In this document: one piece after another, positions 52,747 to 61,806 of the stretch | Layout of the letters: every line of letters begins with the position of its first letter | Position numbering within the stretch: the first letter of the stretch is position 1 | Source of the DNA: an uncultured Gammaproteobacteria bacterium | Lineage (GTDB): Bacteria; Pseudomonadota; Gammaproteobacteria; Coxiellales; Coxiellaceae | Assembly: GCA_902581285.1 (NCBI GenBank) | Contig: CACHNP010000004.1 | Span: 1-64,000 of the forward strand | DNA: 64,000 nucleotides | Direction of reading: 5' to 3' | Position numbers and translations under genes: made by a program | Notes under the pieces: generated by a model | Seen by the model: only the letters and a program-made list of their open reading frames with translations | Told to the model about the DNA's origin: nothing | Databases searched by the model: none

Positions 52747-53553
52747 TTAGCGCATCAACCTAATAGGCTGATAACTAGTCGCAGAAGAACCGTTTACCGC
52801 CGCTTTAAAAAAGCCAACTGCCGCCTTTTTAACTGCTGAGACTCGTTTTTTATTTCCAAATAATTCAAATGCGGTGATCACAGCAATCAACGCTGACACA
52901 ACCGGTGCAGATGCAGGACACAACACCATGGTCACCATACTCGCCACGACCAATGCGCCCATCGCAATTTTTTCTTTCTTAGTCTTTAGCTTGCATTGCA
53001 ACTGTGCCAACTCCCAAACCTGTTCGTCATCTCTTGAATCAGATTTTTTTACTTTAGTTTGAATATGACAATCGACTGCACTGGCCATGGTTTTCATTAA
53101 ATCCATGCCGGTTCCAGCGGCAGCCATGGTTAAAGCTAATGGTGGAAATACAAAACCTAAAATAGACACCGTCACGATTGACGCTCCGACTAATAATCGT
53201 GTCACGGCTTGCTGTTTTTCTTTTGAAGCAACTCTTAGCGGCAATGACCACAGCTGCTTAGCTGAATACAACACGTCGCCAATACCGTTAATCATATTGA
53301 TCACCAATGGCATTCTTTCAGCAATCCCCATCACTAAATGCGAATGGCTTTGCAACGTATGCAAGGCGACTTCGGTTAAACGACTGAGTAATTCTAAAAC
53401 CAATAGCGTTTTTTCAAATCTTTTTCTGCTTTCGATGAGATTAGTCGCCACAACACGAGACGAATCAACAACATCTCTTGCAAAACCTGTCATGATTACT
53501 GTCACAATCTCATTCGTCGCTGGTGTACCGTAACCGTAAATTGTGCCTCTCAT
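52747..53553 (-). CDS. Unknown protein with paired hydrophobic segments
   Basis: 268 residues, family not recognised. It has a helical N-terminal half (RDVVDSSRVVATNLIESRKR, then LLVLELLSRLTEVALHTL) and two long hydrophobic hairpins (VGASIVTVSILGFVFPPLAL near 125-150 and MGALVVASMVTMVLCPASAP near 205-230). These are separated by a Lys-rich loop (TKVKKSDSRDDEQ). There is no N-terminal signal peptide. GGGGG about 6 bases before the ATG supports the start. Two hydrophobic hairpins in a soluble frame occur in secreted effectors that enter membranes, but also in ordinary membrane proteins, so no role is assigned. Confidence 0.65.
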   Translation of the reverse strand: MRGTIYGYGTPATNEIVTVIMTGFARDVVDSSRVVATNLIESRKRFEKTLLVLELLSRLTEVALHTLQSHSHLVMGIAERMPLVINMINGIGDVLYSAKQLWSLPLRVASKEKQQAVTRLLVGASIVTVSILGFVFPPLALTMAAAGTGMDLMKTMASAVDCHIQTKVKKSDSRDDEQVWELAQLQCKLKTKKEKIAMGALVVASMVTMVLCPASAPVVSALIAVITAFELFGNKKRVSAVKKAAVGFFKAAVNGSSATSYQPIRLMR

Positions 53554-53999
53554 TGCGTCCCCCTTTCAGTCTCTGACTCTTTGCTTGTTTTAATTAAGAA
53601 CAGTATAAAGGGTATAATTATGTTTGATAAGCCATGAAAAATATAATTATTGTTTAACTTACCAAACAATGGAAGCACACGTTTGTTATAAGATCATGAT
53701 TATAAGTGTTTTTTTACATTCCCCGAAAGACAAGATTCGCGTGTTTATAAAATATTTTCAAAGCAAGGTGCAGTGAAAATACTTTATCCGTTGCTTTTAT
53801 CTCTATTTAGCTGCTGGATCATGCCAAAAAGACGCTCAACACGTTTGTTCTCTGTGCATTGACTCACGCCTCGAAGAAATAAAAAATCATAAAAACGTGT
53901 CGCTTGCATAACATGCCGGCACTAAAATCAATGAGTTATACCCAACCACTAACCCCGCATCGCATTGAAAACATTGAGTAGAAACCCTCGATAACAACA
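53554..53999. other. Intergenic region, 446 bp
   Basis: AT-rich spacer between the unknown membrane-protein gene (promoter side) and the 3' end of the SDR gene. I see no ORF, tRNA-like fold or repeat in it. Confidence 0.4.
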
Positions 54000-54737
54000 C
54001 TACACCGTAGCAAACCCGCCATCAACCAGAATCACTTCACCATTGATATAATTCGACTTGATTATGGCGAGAACCAATTCTGCAATATCTTCTGGACATC
54101 CCACGCGCCTTAATGGCGTTCGGTGTTTAAATTTATGAACCGCCTCCTCAAAATTGTCAGTTCTTGGTGTCATAATTAACCCTGGAGCAATCGCATTAGA
54201 TCTAATCTCTGGCCCGGCGTGCTTAGCAATGAACTTAGTTAAGTGATTAATCGCGGCCTTGGCCACAGAATAAGGAATGGCACTGGACGCTGAGGCCGTA
54301 TCAATGCCAGCACACGAGGTAATATTAATAATATTCCCATCGCCCGTTTGTTTTAAATATGGCATCACCTCACGAATCAAACACCACGTACCGACCACAT
54401 TCGTATTGAGCATGTGTGAAAAATACGCATTACTGATATCCAACACCTCTCCCGATACTCGCGCAGACTGACCCGCATTATTGACTAAGATATCAATTTG
54501 ACCAAACTGTTTGATTGTTTTAGCTACGATTCGCTTACAATCCTGTTCTACACCAATATCACCCTGAATATAAAGGGAACCATTGATCTCTTCCGCCAGA
54601 CTTTTCCCCTTTTCAATAGAACGCACTGAGTTAATCACCACGCGAGCACCCGCATGAGATAGCATTTTAGCAATCCCTTCACCAATTCCGCTGGTTGAGC
54701 CCGTGACAATAGCCACTTTGTTTTCTAAACTAGACAT
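54000..54737 (-). CDS. Short-chain dehydrogenase/reductase
   Basis: A 245-residue classical SDR. Cofactor loop TGSTSGIGEGIAK, NNAG at about 87, catalytic Ser in INITSCAGID, and YSVAK with Tyr and Lys, then PGLIMTPRTD and the C-terminal GEVILVDGGFATV. The fold and length match FabG-like 3-oxoacyl reductases and sugar or alcohol dehydrogenases; the substrate is not evident. The start at 54737 is supported by GAGGTG about 6 bases upstream. No operon partner. Confidence 0.88.
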   Translation of the reverse strand: MSSLENKVAIVTGSTSGIGEGIAKMLSHAGARVVINSVRSIEKGKSLAEEINGSLYIQGDIGVEQDCKRIVAKTIKQFGQIDILVNNAGQSARVSGEVLDISNAYFSHMLNTNVVGTWCLIREVMPYLKQTGDGNIINITSCAGIDTASASSAIPYSVAKAAINHLTKFIAKHAGPEIRSNAIAPGLIMTPRTDNFEEAVHKFKHRTPLRRVGCPEDIAELVLAIIKSNYINGEVILVDGGFATV

Positions 54738-54881
54738 ATACCACCTCACTGAATTGAACTCGCATTGCATCCGATATTATAGTTACACAACAGTCATTCG
54801 ACTCATGCTATTTTTTTAATATTTTGTTAAAAAACATATGATACTGTGTAATGATATTATCAAATATAATCATGGCAACTA

Positions 54882-55166
54882 ATGGAAAACAGTAATAAAA
54901 ATAAAAAGCCCCTCCGACCTAAAATCACGCGAACCATCCCCAGACCCATGGGATTAAGACTGCTACTCCAACCACTAGACCATCACATAATAACACAACT
55001 CACAGTTTCGAAAAAACCAACACCAACTAAAAAAAAAGAACAGAATAATCAACATAACTTTCATGCAATTACAGCACAGCTATTTACACCTCAACCAATA
55101 ACACAATCAAACACGAACGAAGACGATAGTTGGGTATGGGTTCCTTCACCAAATGATTTAAAATAA
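54882..55166 (+). CDS. Small Pro/Thr/Gln-rich hypothetical protein
   Basis: A 94-residue frame with biased composition: Lys/Pro-rich N-terminus (NKNKKPLRPKITRTIPRPMG), Thr/Pro/Gln in the middle and an acidic aromatic end (DDSWVWVPSPNDLK). No family recognised. The ribosome site is weak, so it may not be translated. The composition is unlike the antisense shadow of a gene, and no other gene covers this span. Confidence 0.4.
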   Translation: MENSNKNKKPLRPKITRTIPRPMGLRLLLQPLDHHIITQLTVSKKPTPTKKKEQNNQHNFHAITAQLFTPQPITQSNTNEDDSWVWVPSPNDLK

Positions 55167-55208
55167 TCTAAAATCTAGTAGCATGCTTTTCTTTTAAAAA
55201 AGTGGATA

Positions 55209-55853
55209 TCATGGGTTGATTTGTAACAAATAAAACTTCTGCGGACCCACTGGCGACTGGTCAGGTATACAATCACCTACAGCAACAACATCCAAGCCCA
55301 ATTGCTCCCACAACAACATCCATTCAGCATGTGTACGAAACTTACCGTTTATATCGTGCATGCGATTGCGCTCTTCGAACTCAGGCTCATTGGTATCTTC
55401 TGTAATCAGTAAAAAATTTTTTCCAACCCGCACCAGTTCTTTAATCAGAGGAATTTGATCTTGTGGGCCCGCATGATGTAACACAAAAATGCACGTAACA
55501 AGATCAAAACTATCGTCGCTCTCAGGAATATTTCTACCATCAAACAAATGTATCAAATGTCCTGTATTTGGCATCGTTATGCTGGCTATACTTTGCGTGT
55601 TTTCGTCAGGCGAAACCACATCATACATTTTTAGCTGACTCGCACCGGACTGTTCAGCTACCCAGACAGCCAAATCACCATTACCAGAGCCAACATCTAA
55701 AATATCAGCCTCTTTATCAATCAGCGGAAAAAGATGGCCAAGAGCGACTTTAAGATTAAGCCTTCGTCTTGCAGCCAGCGCGTTAGTATCATTAAGGTCT
55801 ACCCCGTCCATTCGCAATGGATTCTTTAAAACGCTCCTTAAGCTCAACATCAC
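55209..55853 (-). CDS. Class I SAM-dependent methyltransferase (N-terminus possibly displaced by a frameshift)
   Basis: 214 residues in the recognised frame. SAM loop ILDVGSGNGDLAVWVAE, acidic loop KMYDVV, motif near SFDLVTCIFVLHHAG and the post-I to IV motifs of ubiquinone/menaquinone-type methyltransferases. Substrate unknown. The N-terminal 20 residues (MMLSLRSVLKNPLRMDGVDL) look artificial. The neighbouring minus-strand frame just upstream (from ATG at 55876-55878) reads MKNSSKPFCDVELKERFKES and IANGRG, then hits a stop at 55792. Removing one G from the GGGG run there joins it in frame to VDLNDTNALAARR. A one-base indel is therefore likely, or the start is internal. Confidence 0.75.
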   Translation of the reverse strand: MMLSLRSVLKNPLRMDGVDLNDTNALAARRRLNLKVALGHLFPLIDKEADILDVGSGNGDLAVWVAEQSGASQLKMYDVVSPDENTQSIASITMPNTGHLIHLFDGRNIPESDDSFDLVTCIFVLHHAGPQDQIPLIKELVRVGKNFLLITEDTNEPEFEERNRMHDINGKFRTHAEWMLLWEQLGLDVVAVGDCIPDQSPVGPQKFYLLQINP

Positions 55854-55878
55854 AAAATGGCTTACTTGAATTCTTCAT
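55792..55878 (-). pseudogene. Displaced N-terminal segment of the methyltransferase gene
   Basis: Frame from 55878 to the stop at 55792, about 28 codons: MKNSSKPFCDVELKERFKES then IANGRGRP. It overlaps the start of the methyltransferase frame by 62 bases, and a single-base change in a G4 run would fuse them. The natural look of the sequence is the only evidence. Confidence 0.35.
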
Positions 55879-56084
55879 AGTTTTTTGTAACAAATTTCGC
55901 GCATAATTGCAAAACACCAACCACAAGATAACCGGCAACATAGCATCTCTTGATTCATTGAAATGAAGATAACGTTTAGAATACCGTGACAAGCCATATA
56001 CCCAAAGGAATGAATGTTGTAAAATACACATTTTGACTTTTATTACGTTTGGCATTTCAATCAAGCTGTAGTAAAGTAAAAATT

Positions 56085-57506
56085 ATGTACATCGGCGCAA
56101 TCTACAGTGAAATGCTAGATAACAACGTAATCCGCGTTGGGCAGCCCCTATTTTTCAAATACACCACAGATAAAGGGGAGGATCTTCTCTTCGATGCCAT
56201 TGTTAAAAAAGAAGGAGTCGAAGTGGATGGCCAACTGCATACACCAAGCTCGGCCTCTTCTTTGTGCTTATACAAAAACACTTCTGACAGAATGGCCGTA
56301 AACGGGTGGCTTGCTTGGACCAATGACGAAGGGCTTTCTTTATCACAGCTTTATCTACGTTATAAAGGTAAACCATACAAACACTTGCAAGTAAAAAAAC
56401 TAGTGCGTCACTCGTCACATTATAGCCTCTCTCGCGACGTGGTCTTTTTCTTTGGAGGAGGTATCTCGATGGCTGATGGTGCCCCATCGCAAGCTCAAAT
56501 TCTTTCTAGAATGTACCAACAAAATAACCAAACAGAAAGCTATAAAAATCATCTAAACGAAATAATGGCATTCCTTAAAAAGGCATTTGATTATGATCAA
56601 GAAAGCACTAGTACGCCTTCACTCGAGTACATTTTTGGCTTTATTGATTTTTTTCTGACATTAAACCAAAGCTACACTAAATACTACACAACAAATAAAT
56701 TGATTGAGATTAGAGAAGATCTAATACGTTTCATCAATCATTTTATCCACGAGAAAATTAATCCAGAAAGTAGCGATATAAGCAAACTGATAGCGAAAAT
56801 AAAAGATATCAACACTAATGTTTCGGTTATCACACTAAACTATGATACTTTATTTGAAGACTCATTTAGTAAATACGTTGTCGACAATCTCTATATCAGC
56901 TTTTGTTATGATCTTGTCAACTATAGATACCAATACCTATCGCCAAACTCATGGCTTATTAACCCCGATGAAGCCATGCTATTGCCAGACAAATCAGAAC
57001 CAAAAACCATTAAATTTCTCAAACTACATGGTAGCTTAAATTGGTTCTACTGCAATGTTTGTAACTCTCTAATGATCAGACCTCGTTACCATAAACGAAT
57101 TTCGAGTTTAAACACCGATTGTGAAGAAATGGATAAAGACAGCACTAAATTACTTTGCCCACAAGATGGTTCTCGCATGTTATCACTAACAACTCCGCCT
57201 GCTTACAAAAAGGATCTCACACACCCAGTCATTTCAAACCTACTGATTGAAGCCAGTAACGAAATTTCAGCGGCAAAAAAAATAGTGTTTATTGGGTATT
57301 CGATGCCAGAAGCAGATGTTCATATCAAAGCCATTCTCAGTCGAGCCGGAACAGATAACAAAAAGCTGGTTGTCATCAACCCATTTATGGATGACGACAC
57401 TAAACACCGTTACCAACAACTCAATAACGATGTTGAATTCATCGAAAAAACCTTTACTGACGTTTTGAATGACGGTGACATGGATATGATTTTAAAAACA
57501 GACTGA
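56085..57506 (+). CDS. RAMA-domain - SIR2-like fusion, candidate NAD-consuming defence protein
   Basis: About 473 residues. Residues 41-95 match the RAMA domain pattern (GVEVDGQLHTPSSASSLCLY, then NGWLAWTNDEGLSLSQL), a module found with DNA-modification and restriction proteins. Residues about 118-470 are a SIR2-like Rossmann domain: FFFGGGISMADGAPS (NAD loop, from 121), VITLNYDTLFED with Asn252, LHGSLNWFYC with His315, and IVFIGYSMPEADVHIKAIL. A Cys set (FYCNVCNS, LLCPQDG) may bind zinc. Family knowledge: SIR2 domains in Thoeris, DSR and pAgo systems destroy NAD on phage infection. A RAMA reader could sense modified or foreign DNA; that coupling is inference. The ATG at 56085 is chosen over an upstream TTG at 56049; neither has a good ribosome site. 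No partner gene is evident beside it. Confidence 0.8.
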   Translation: MYIGAIYSEMLDNNVIRVGQPLFFKYTTDKGEDLLFDAIVKKEGVEVDGQLHTPSSASSLCLYKNTSDRMAVNGWLAWTNDEGLSLSQLYLRYKGKPYKHLQVKKLVRHSSHYSLSRDVVFFFGGGISMADGAPSQAQILSRMYQQNNQTESYKNHLNEIMAFLKKAFDYDQESTSTPSLEYIFGFIDFFLTLNQSYTKYYTTNKLIEIREDLIRFINHFIHEKINPESSDISKLIAKIKDINTNVSVITLNYDTLFEDSFSKYVVDNLYISFCYDLVNYRYQYLSPNSWLINPDEAMLLPDKSEPKTIKFLKLHGSLNWFYCNVCNSLMIRPRYHKRISSLNTDCEEMDKDSTKLLCPQDGSRMLSLTTPPAYKKDLTHPVISNLLIEASNEISAAKKIVFIGYSMPEADVHIKAILSRAGTDNKKLVVINPFMDDDTKHRYQQLNNDVEFIEKTFTDVLNDGDMDMILKTD

Positions 57507-57524
57507 GTCCGCGCGTACCCAGAC

Positions 57525-58145
57525 TTACACATCATTGATGATACTGACTTCTTTTTTTGAACCTGAAAAAATCTTCAACTTCTCCAGACATTTAACTGCA
57601 ATCACACCGGCTATGGTTGAACAACTCGTCGCTAACAACGCTGGAAAAACAATCACCATGGGGTTCGGATCACCATTTGCAGCCAAAATTGCGATGGCAG
57701 ACATCGGCAATATCTGAACACTAGAGGTGTTGATCGCTAAAAAAGTGCACATCGCATTTGTCGCGCGGCCGGCGACTGGATTGAGTTTTTGCAACTCTTC
57801 CATCGCTCGCAACCCAAACGGCGTTGCGGCATTACCAATACCCAACATGTTAGCTGAAATATTCATTACCATGGCACCCATTGCTGGGTGATCTTTAGGC
57901 ACATCAGGAAACAAACGACATAACAAAGGGGATAATAAACGTGCAAACAAACGGATTAAACCCGCCTTCTCTGCAATGCGCATGATACCCAGCCACAGCG
58001 ACATCACACCAATTAGCGCTAATGCCACCGTCACAGCCAATTGACTGGAGTGCGTAATCGACATCACCACGGCGTTCATTTTGCCGTTAATCGCAGCCAA
58101 AACAATTGAAGACAACACCAAACCCAACCAAATTATATTTAGCAT
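57525..58145 (-). CDS. spmA: SpmA-like nucleoside-recognition domain membrane protein
   Basis: About 206 residues. It has the SpmA signature NISANMLGIGNAATPFGLRAM followed by MCTFLAINTSSVQILP and several hydrophobic helices (TVALALIGVMSLWLGIM at about 40-56). The NAATP motif is diagnostic. The start is the second of two ATGs, because GAGGG then lies 5 bases upstream. It is separated from spmB by about 8 kb and on the opposite strand, although these genes usually adjoin or are fused. Confidence 0.9.
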   Translation of the reverse strand: MLNIIWLGLVLSSIVLAAINGKMNAVVMSITHSSQLAVTVALALIGVMSLWLGIMRIAEKAGLIRLFARLLSPLLCRLFPDVPKDHPAMGAMVMNISANMLGIGNAATPFGLRAMEELQKLNPVAGRATNAMCTFLAINTSSVQILPMSAIAILAANGDPNPMVIVFPALLATSCSTIAGVIAVKCLEKLKIFSGSKKEVSIINDV

Positions 58146-58255
58146 CATTCCCTCTCAAATAGTTGCATTATAAAGGATAAAGACCCCCATGAACATCCAC
58201 TCGAAAACTTAACCAAAGACTGCTAAAATTATACGCAGTGATACAAGGAGATATG

Positions 58256-59110
58256 ATGAACCATAACACCCCTCCCGTCAGTTCTGCTGAACTCACAGCA
58301 CTCTGGAGATGTGCATTCCCTGAAATCAGTCACGATAACTTAAGCCACTTACTTGTTAGCGATGAGGCCAAAAAACAATCCCAAGCGTTCATCAAAAAAC
58401 ACGACTACCCACTGATAGGACGAAAAATCAGTGCTCGTGCCGGCCACATTTTTAATCAAGCAGTGGCCATGATTCAAAAACATCAATGCGATAGCGTTAT
58501 TTCATTTGCCAGTGGTTATTCTCTACTTGGCTTTTTAATTGCGCAACACTGTGACCAAGATATTCAAGTGTATGACACCGATTTACCTCATATTCTCTCT
58601 GATCGCCAAGCTAGAATGCAATCGCTTGTACTCCCACCAGACCAACAAAAGATAGTCGCAAGATGCCACCACATACCATATGACATCGAAAAAGCTGCAG
58701 CACAGAAGCAGCCGGTTGCCGCCACATTTCCAGACTGCAAACGCCCCATTATCATCCTGGAAGGCATCACCTACTTTCTTCAACCCAATACGCGAGACTG
58801 GTTTATCAATGAGCTGACTCAATGGAAAAGTGCTTGCTTAATTATCGAGTACTGGCCTGAAAACGCACTGCAAGTTAGCCTTAAACTAAAGCAATCGTTT
58901 CACAAAGACCTCATATCAGACTTCAAAGAACCACTCAAAAGCTTATTAACAGATGACCTCATTGATCAGTTAAAATCAATACGCCATTGTCTCGATGTCG
59001 GCATTGGAGAAGCGGAAAAACAGCTGTCATCACTGGTTAGTCAACCGCATCAATTACGTAAGCAAGAAGAGTTTTACCCTAATCGAATTCTCACTGCCGA
59101 TCCAGAATAA
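58256..59110 (+). CDS. Leucine carboxyl methyltransferase-like (LCM family) protein
   Basis: About 284 residues. The central part, SVISFASGYSLLGFLIAQH followed by QVYDTDLPHILSDRQARM, has the layout of the LCM/PPM family: degenerate SAM loop, then a D-x-P acidic loop followed by a basic helix. RPIIILEGITYFLQPN matches the later EGv-YL motif. The family includes protein phosphatase methyltransferases and O-methyltransferases found near polyketide clusters. The substrate is unknown, and no link to the PKS in this window is implied by position. Start at 58256: AAGGAG is 5 bases upstream of it. Confidence 0.72.
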   Translation: MNHNTPPVSSAELTALWRCAFPEISHDNLSHLLVSDEAKKQSQAFIKKHDYPLIGRKISARAGHIFNQAVAMIQKHQCDSVISFASGYSLLGFLIAQHCDQDIQVYDTDLPHILSDRQARMQSLVLPPDQQKIVARCHHIPYDIEKAAAQKQPVAATFPDCKRPIIILEGITYFLQPNTRDWFINELTQWKSACLIIEYWPENALQVSLKLKQSFHKDLISDFKEPLKSLLTDDLIDQLKSIRHCLDVGIGEAEKQLSSLVSQPHQLRKQEEFYPNRILTADPE

Positions 59111-59298
59111 ATCATCCACGATGTTTACTGGTATAAAAAAACAATTCAAACACTGAAGTCTGTTTACTTTTTAATCAAGTCATGCAAGTTCATCGAAACC
59201 TCATTCAAACACGTGACAATTTCCTCATTTGCACATCTTGATGTTGAAAACCAGGCATGATAACGCTATGGTAGGCTTTTTACACAGTGGAGCACGCC

Positions 59299-60705
59299 AT
59301 GAGTCACCCCTCTATCAAACAAATTCTTAATTCCAAAGACTTAATTGAAACCACCATCACCACCTCTGGCTGGGTGCGCACCCGCCGCGACTCCAAAGCT
59401 GGCATTTCTTTTATCGCACTGTCTGACGGCTCGTGCTTTGGCACATTGCAATTGGTGTGCGCGAACACACTGGATAATTATAACGACGAGATTCTAAAAC
59501 TGACAGCCGGTTGCGCGATCACCGTCACCGGACAGCTAGTCGAATCACAAGGTAAAAATCAAACCGTTGAGCTATCCGTCACCTCGATTGACGTTGTTGG
59601 TGGTATTGATAACCCAGAATCTTACCCCATGTCAGCAAAACGACACACACTCGATCACTTACGCGAACACAGTCATCTACGTCCTCGCACCAATATTATC
59701 GGGGCGGTCACCCGTGTACGACACGGTATTGCACAATCCATCCATCAGTTTTTTCGAGATCAAGGGTTTTTTTGGGTGAACACCCCCATCATCACCGCTT
59801 GTGACTGCGAAGGCGCGGGCGACATGTTTACTGTTAGCACACTAGACTGGATGAACATACCCCGTCAAGACAACGGTCAAGTGGATTTTTCTCAAGACTT
59901 CTTTGGTCAACAAGCCTTCCTAACGGTTTCGGGTCAACTTAACGTAGAAGCTTACTGCTTGGCTTTATCTAAAGTTTACACCTTTGGCCCCACCTTCCGC
60001 GCAGAAAACTCTAACACCACTCGTCACCTTGCTGAATTTTGGATGGTCGAACCTGAAATCGCGTTTGCCAATTTAGATGATGACATCAACTTGGCGGAAG
60101 CCATGATAAAATATGTCGTGAAAGATATTCTAGAGCAATACCCCGATGACATGGCTTTCTTCAATCAATGGGTGGACAAAGGCTGCATTGACCGGCTAGA
60201 AACCATGTTAAAACATAACTTTGAGAGACTGGACTACACCCAGGCAATTGACATCTTGCTAAAATCGAGTAAAAAATTCGACAACCCTGTCGCTTGGGGT
60301 ATCGACTTACAAACCGAACATGAACGATACCTCACCGAGGAACACTTCAAAAAGCCGGTGGTCGTGGTTAATTACCCAAAAGACATCAAAGCCTTCTACA
60401 TGCGCATGAATGATGACAATAAAACCGTGGCCGCAATGGACATATTGCTGCCGGGAATCGGTGAAATTGTTGGTGGATCGCAACGCGAAGAAAGAGTCGA
60501 TATGCTAGAGCAGCGACTCAACAGTGCAGGACTTGATCCACAAGAATACAGCTGGTATCTCGATTTGCGCCGCTACGGCACAGTTCCACATGCCGGTTTT
60601 GGACTGGGCTTCGAGCGTCTCATCCGCTATATCACTGGTGTGGCCAACGTGCGAGACGTAACACCCTATGCTCGAACGCCAAAGCACATACCACCAAATA
60701 AATAA
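59299..60705 (+). CDS. asnS: Asparaginyl-tRNA synthetase
   Basis: 468 residues, matching E. coli AsnS. OB-fold anticodon domain ([20 protein letters not shown]), motif 2 [20 protein letters not shown], and motif 3 [21 protein letters not shown] followed by [16 protein letters not shown] and the ending distinguish AsnRS from AspRS. It charges tRNA-Asn. The ATG at 59299 has GTGGAG about 6 bases upstream; an in-frame ATG at 59287 lacks one. lpxA follows 17 bases later. Confidence 0.96.
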   Translation: MSHPSIKQILNSKDLIETTITTSGWVRTRRDSKAGISFIALSDGSCFGTLQLVCANTLDNYNDEILKLTAGCAITVTGQLVESQGKNQTVELSVTSIDVVGGIDNPESYPMSAKRHTLDHLREHSHLRPRTNIIGAVTRVRHGIAQSIHQFFRDQGFFWVNTPIITACDCEGAGDMFTVSTLDWMNIPRQDNGQVDFSQDFFGQQAFLTVSGQLNVEAYCLALSKVYTFGPTFRAENSNTTRHLAEFWMVEPEIAFANLDDDINLAEAMIKYVVKDILEQYPDDMAFFNQWVDKGCIDRLETMLKHNFERLDYTQAIDILLKSSKKFDNPVAWGIDLQTEHERYLTEEHFKKPVVVVNYPKDIKAFYMRMNDDNKTVAAMDILLPGIGEIVGGSQREERVDMLEQRLNSAGLDPQEYSWYLDLRRYGTVPHAGFGLGFERLIRYITGVANVRDVTPYARTPKHIPPNK

Positions 60706-60722
60706 AAACAGGGAAGTAATAC

Positions 60723-61544
60723 ATGGGACACTCTTCTAACTCAATTATTAGCGACACCGCGCGTATCGCAAAGACGGCTGTTATTGGTGAGCATGTTACC
60801 ATTGAAGACTACGCTGTTATTGAAGAGAACGTGACTATAGGCGACCACTGCCATATACGTTCACACAGTGTCATCAGAGCAAACAGCACACTGGCCAACC
60901 ACGTGTTAGTTGATAGCTTCTGCGTCATTGGAGGCGACCCAGGAATCATCAACTTTGACTTGTCTATTAAGAGCGGAGTGGTTATTGGAGCGCACACCCA
61001 GATTAGAGAAGGCGTCACCATTCATCGCTCAAGCCAACCGAACACAGACACACACATTGGTAGACACTGTATGTTAATGTCTCAATGTCATGTCGCCCAC
61101 GACTGTGTAGTCAACGACCATGTTACTATTGTTAACCAGGCCCTACTTGGTGGACATGTAGAAGTGAATCACCACGTCATGATAGGAGGTGGTGCAGTAC
61201 TGCATCAATTTATGCGCGTTGGAGCATACGCCATGGTTGGAGGTGCAGCGTCTCTAACTCAAGATGTTGCACCCGCCACCATGGTCACGCAACGTGATGT
61301 CCTAACTGGACTCAATAGTGTGGGGCTAAGACGTGCAAAATTCTCAGCATCCGATCGCTCTCAACTCAAACAACTTTATAAAGCAATATTAAAAAACACG
61401 GGTAATCCTCAGAAACTTGCACAACACTACCTTGAGACTGAACCCAACTTATCGTCTCTGAGCAATGAATTCCTAACCTTCTTTCTATACCCAAGTCGCC
61501 GCGGATTTATTCGCGAAAAAAAAGTATCAAAAGAATCAGTGTAA
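60723..61544 (+). CDS. lpxA: UDP-N-acetylglucosamine O-acyltransferase (LpxA-like)
   Basis: A 273-residue left-handed beta-helix protein with hexapeptide repeats (IGEHVTIEDYAVIEENVTIG, VVIGAHTQIREGVTIHR) and a C-terminal helical domain. The catalytic His is in CHVAHDC, matching the HIAHDC of E. coli LpxA, and VLHQFMRVGAYAMVGG matches the substrate-binding coils. It transfers an acyl chain from ACP to UDP-GlcNAc, the first step of lipid A synthesis. It stands outside the usual lpxD-fabZ-lpxA-lpxB operon, behind asnS, so it may be a second copy with another acyl specificity or a relocated sole copy. Confidence 0.88.
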   Translation: MGHSSNSIISDTARIAKTAVIGEHVTIEDYAVIEENVTIGDHCHIRSHSVIRANSTLANHVLVDSFCVIGGDPGIINFDLSIKSGVVIGAHTQIREGVTIHRSSQPNTDTHIGRHCMLMSQCHVAHDCVVNDHVTIVNQALLGGHVEVNHHVMIGGGAVLHQFMRVGAYAMVGGAASLTQDVAPATMVTQRDVLTGLNSVGLRRAKFSASDRSQLKQLYKAILKNTGNPQKLAQHYLETEPNLSSLSNEFLTFFLYPSRRGFIREKKVSKESV

Positions 61545-61718
61545 ACACACGAGATCTGGATTAAACTTCACTTTCAACCGACCAGGTTTTGACGGTGAAA
61601 CCCGATTTGCTATTTTTTTTCCTAAGCATGGCTGCTGACAAGACAATTTAGGTGCCCGCGTTACTTCTCTTTTTTCTTCTCTAACCTATTGATATTCCAA
61701 CTGGAGCCAATTTCCGCT

Positions 61719-61730
61719 CTAGGATCCTAG
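61719..61730. repeat. 12-bp perfect palindrome CTAGGATCCTAG upstream of the DUF4116 gene
   Basis: A perfect 12-base palindrome 77 bases before the start codon of the next gene and 36 bases before a TATAAT element. Its position would suit an operator, but it could be chance. Confidence 0.4.
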
Positions 61731-61765
61731 GTAGTTTTAATAAAGCCTTAAGACTAATGTGTTAA

Positions 61766-61771
61766 TATAAT
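61766..61771 (+). promoter_or_regulatory. Possible -10 element of the DUF4116 gene
   Basis: TATAAT at 61766-61771, 35 bases before the ATG at 61807. No good -35 is seen at 16-18 bases. The start codon has no canonical ribosome site, only an A-rich stretch. Confidence 0.4.
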
Positions 61772-61806
61772 AATTAAAATCACACCAGACAAAAAAAGAC
61801 TCAATT

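Noticed and set aside
61585-61602. GGTTT/AAACC hairpin after lpxA, followed by a T tract at 613-620
   Set aside because: Five-bp AT-rich stem, 8-base loop and 10 bases between stem and T run; too weak to call a terminator.
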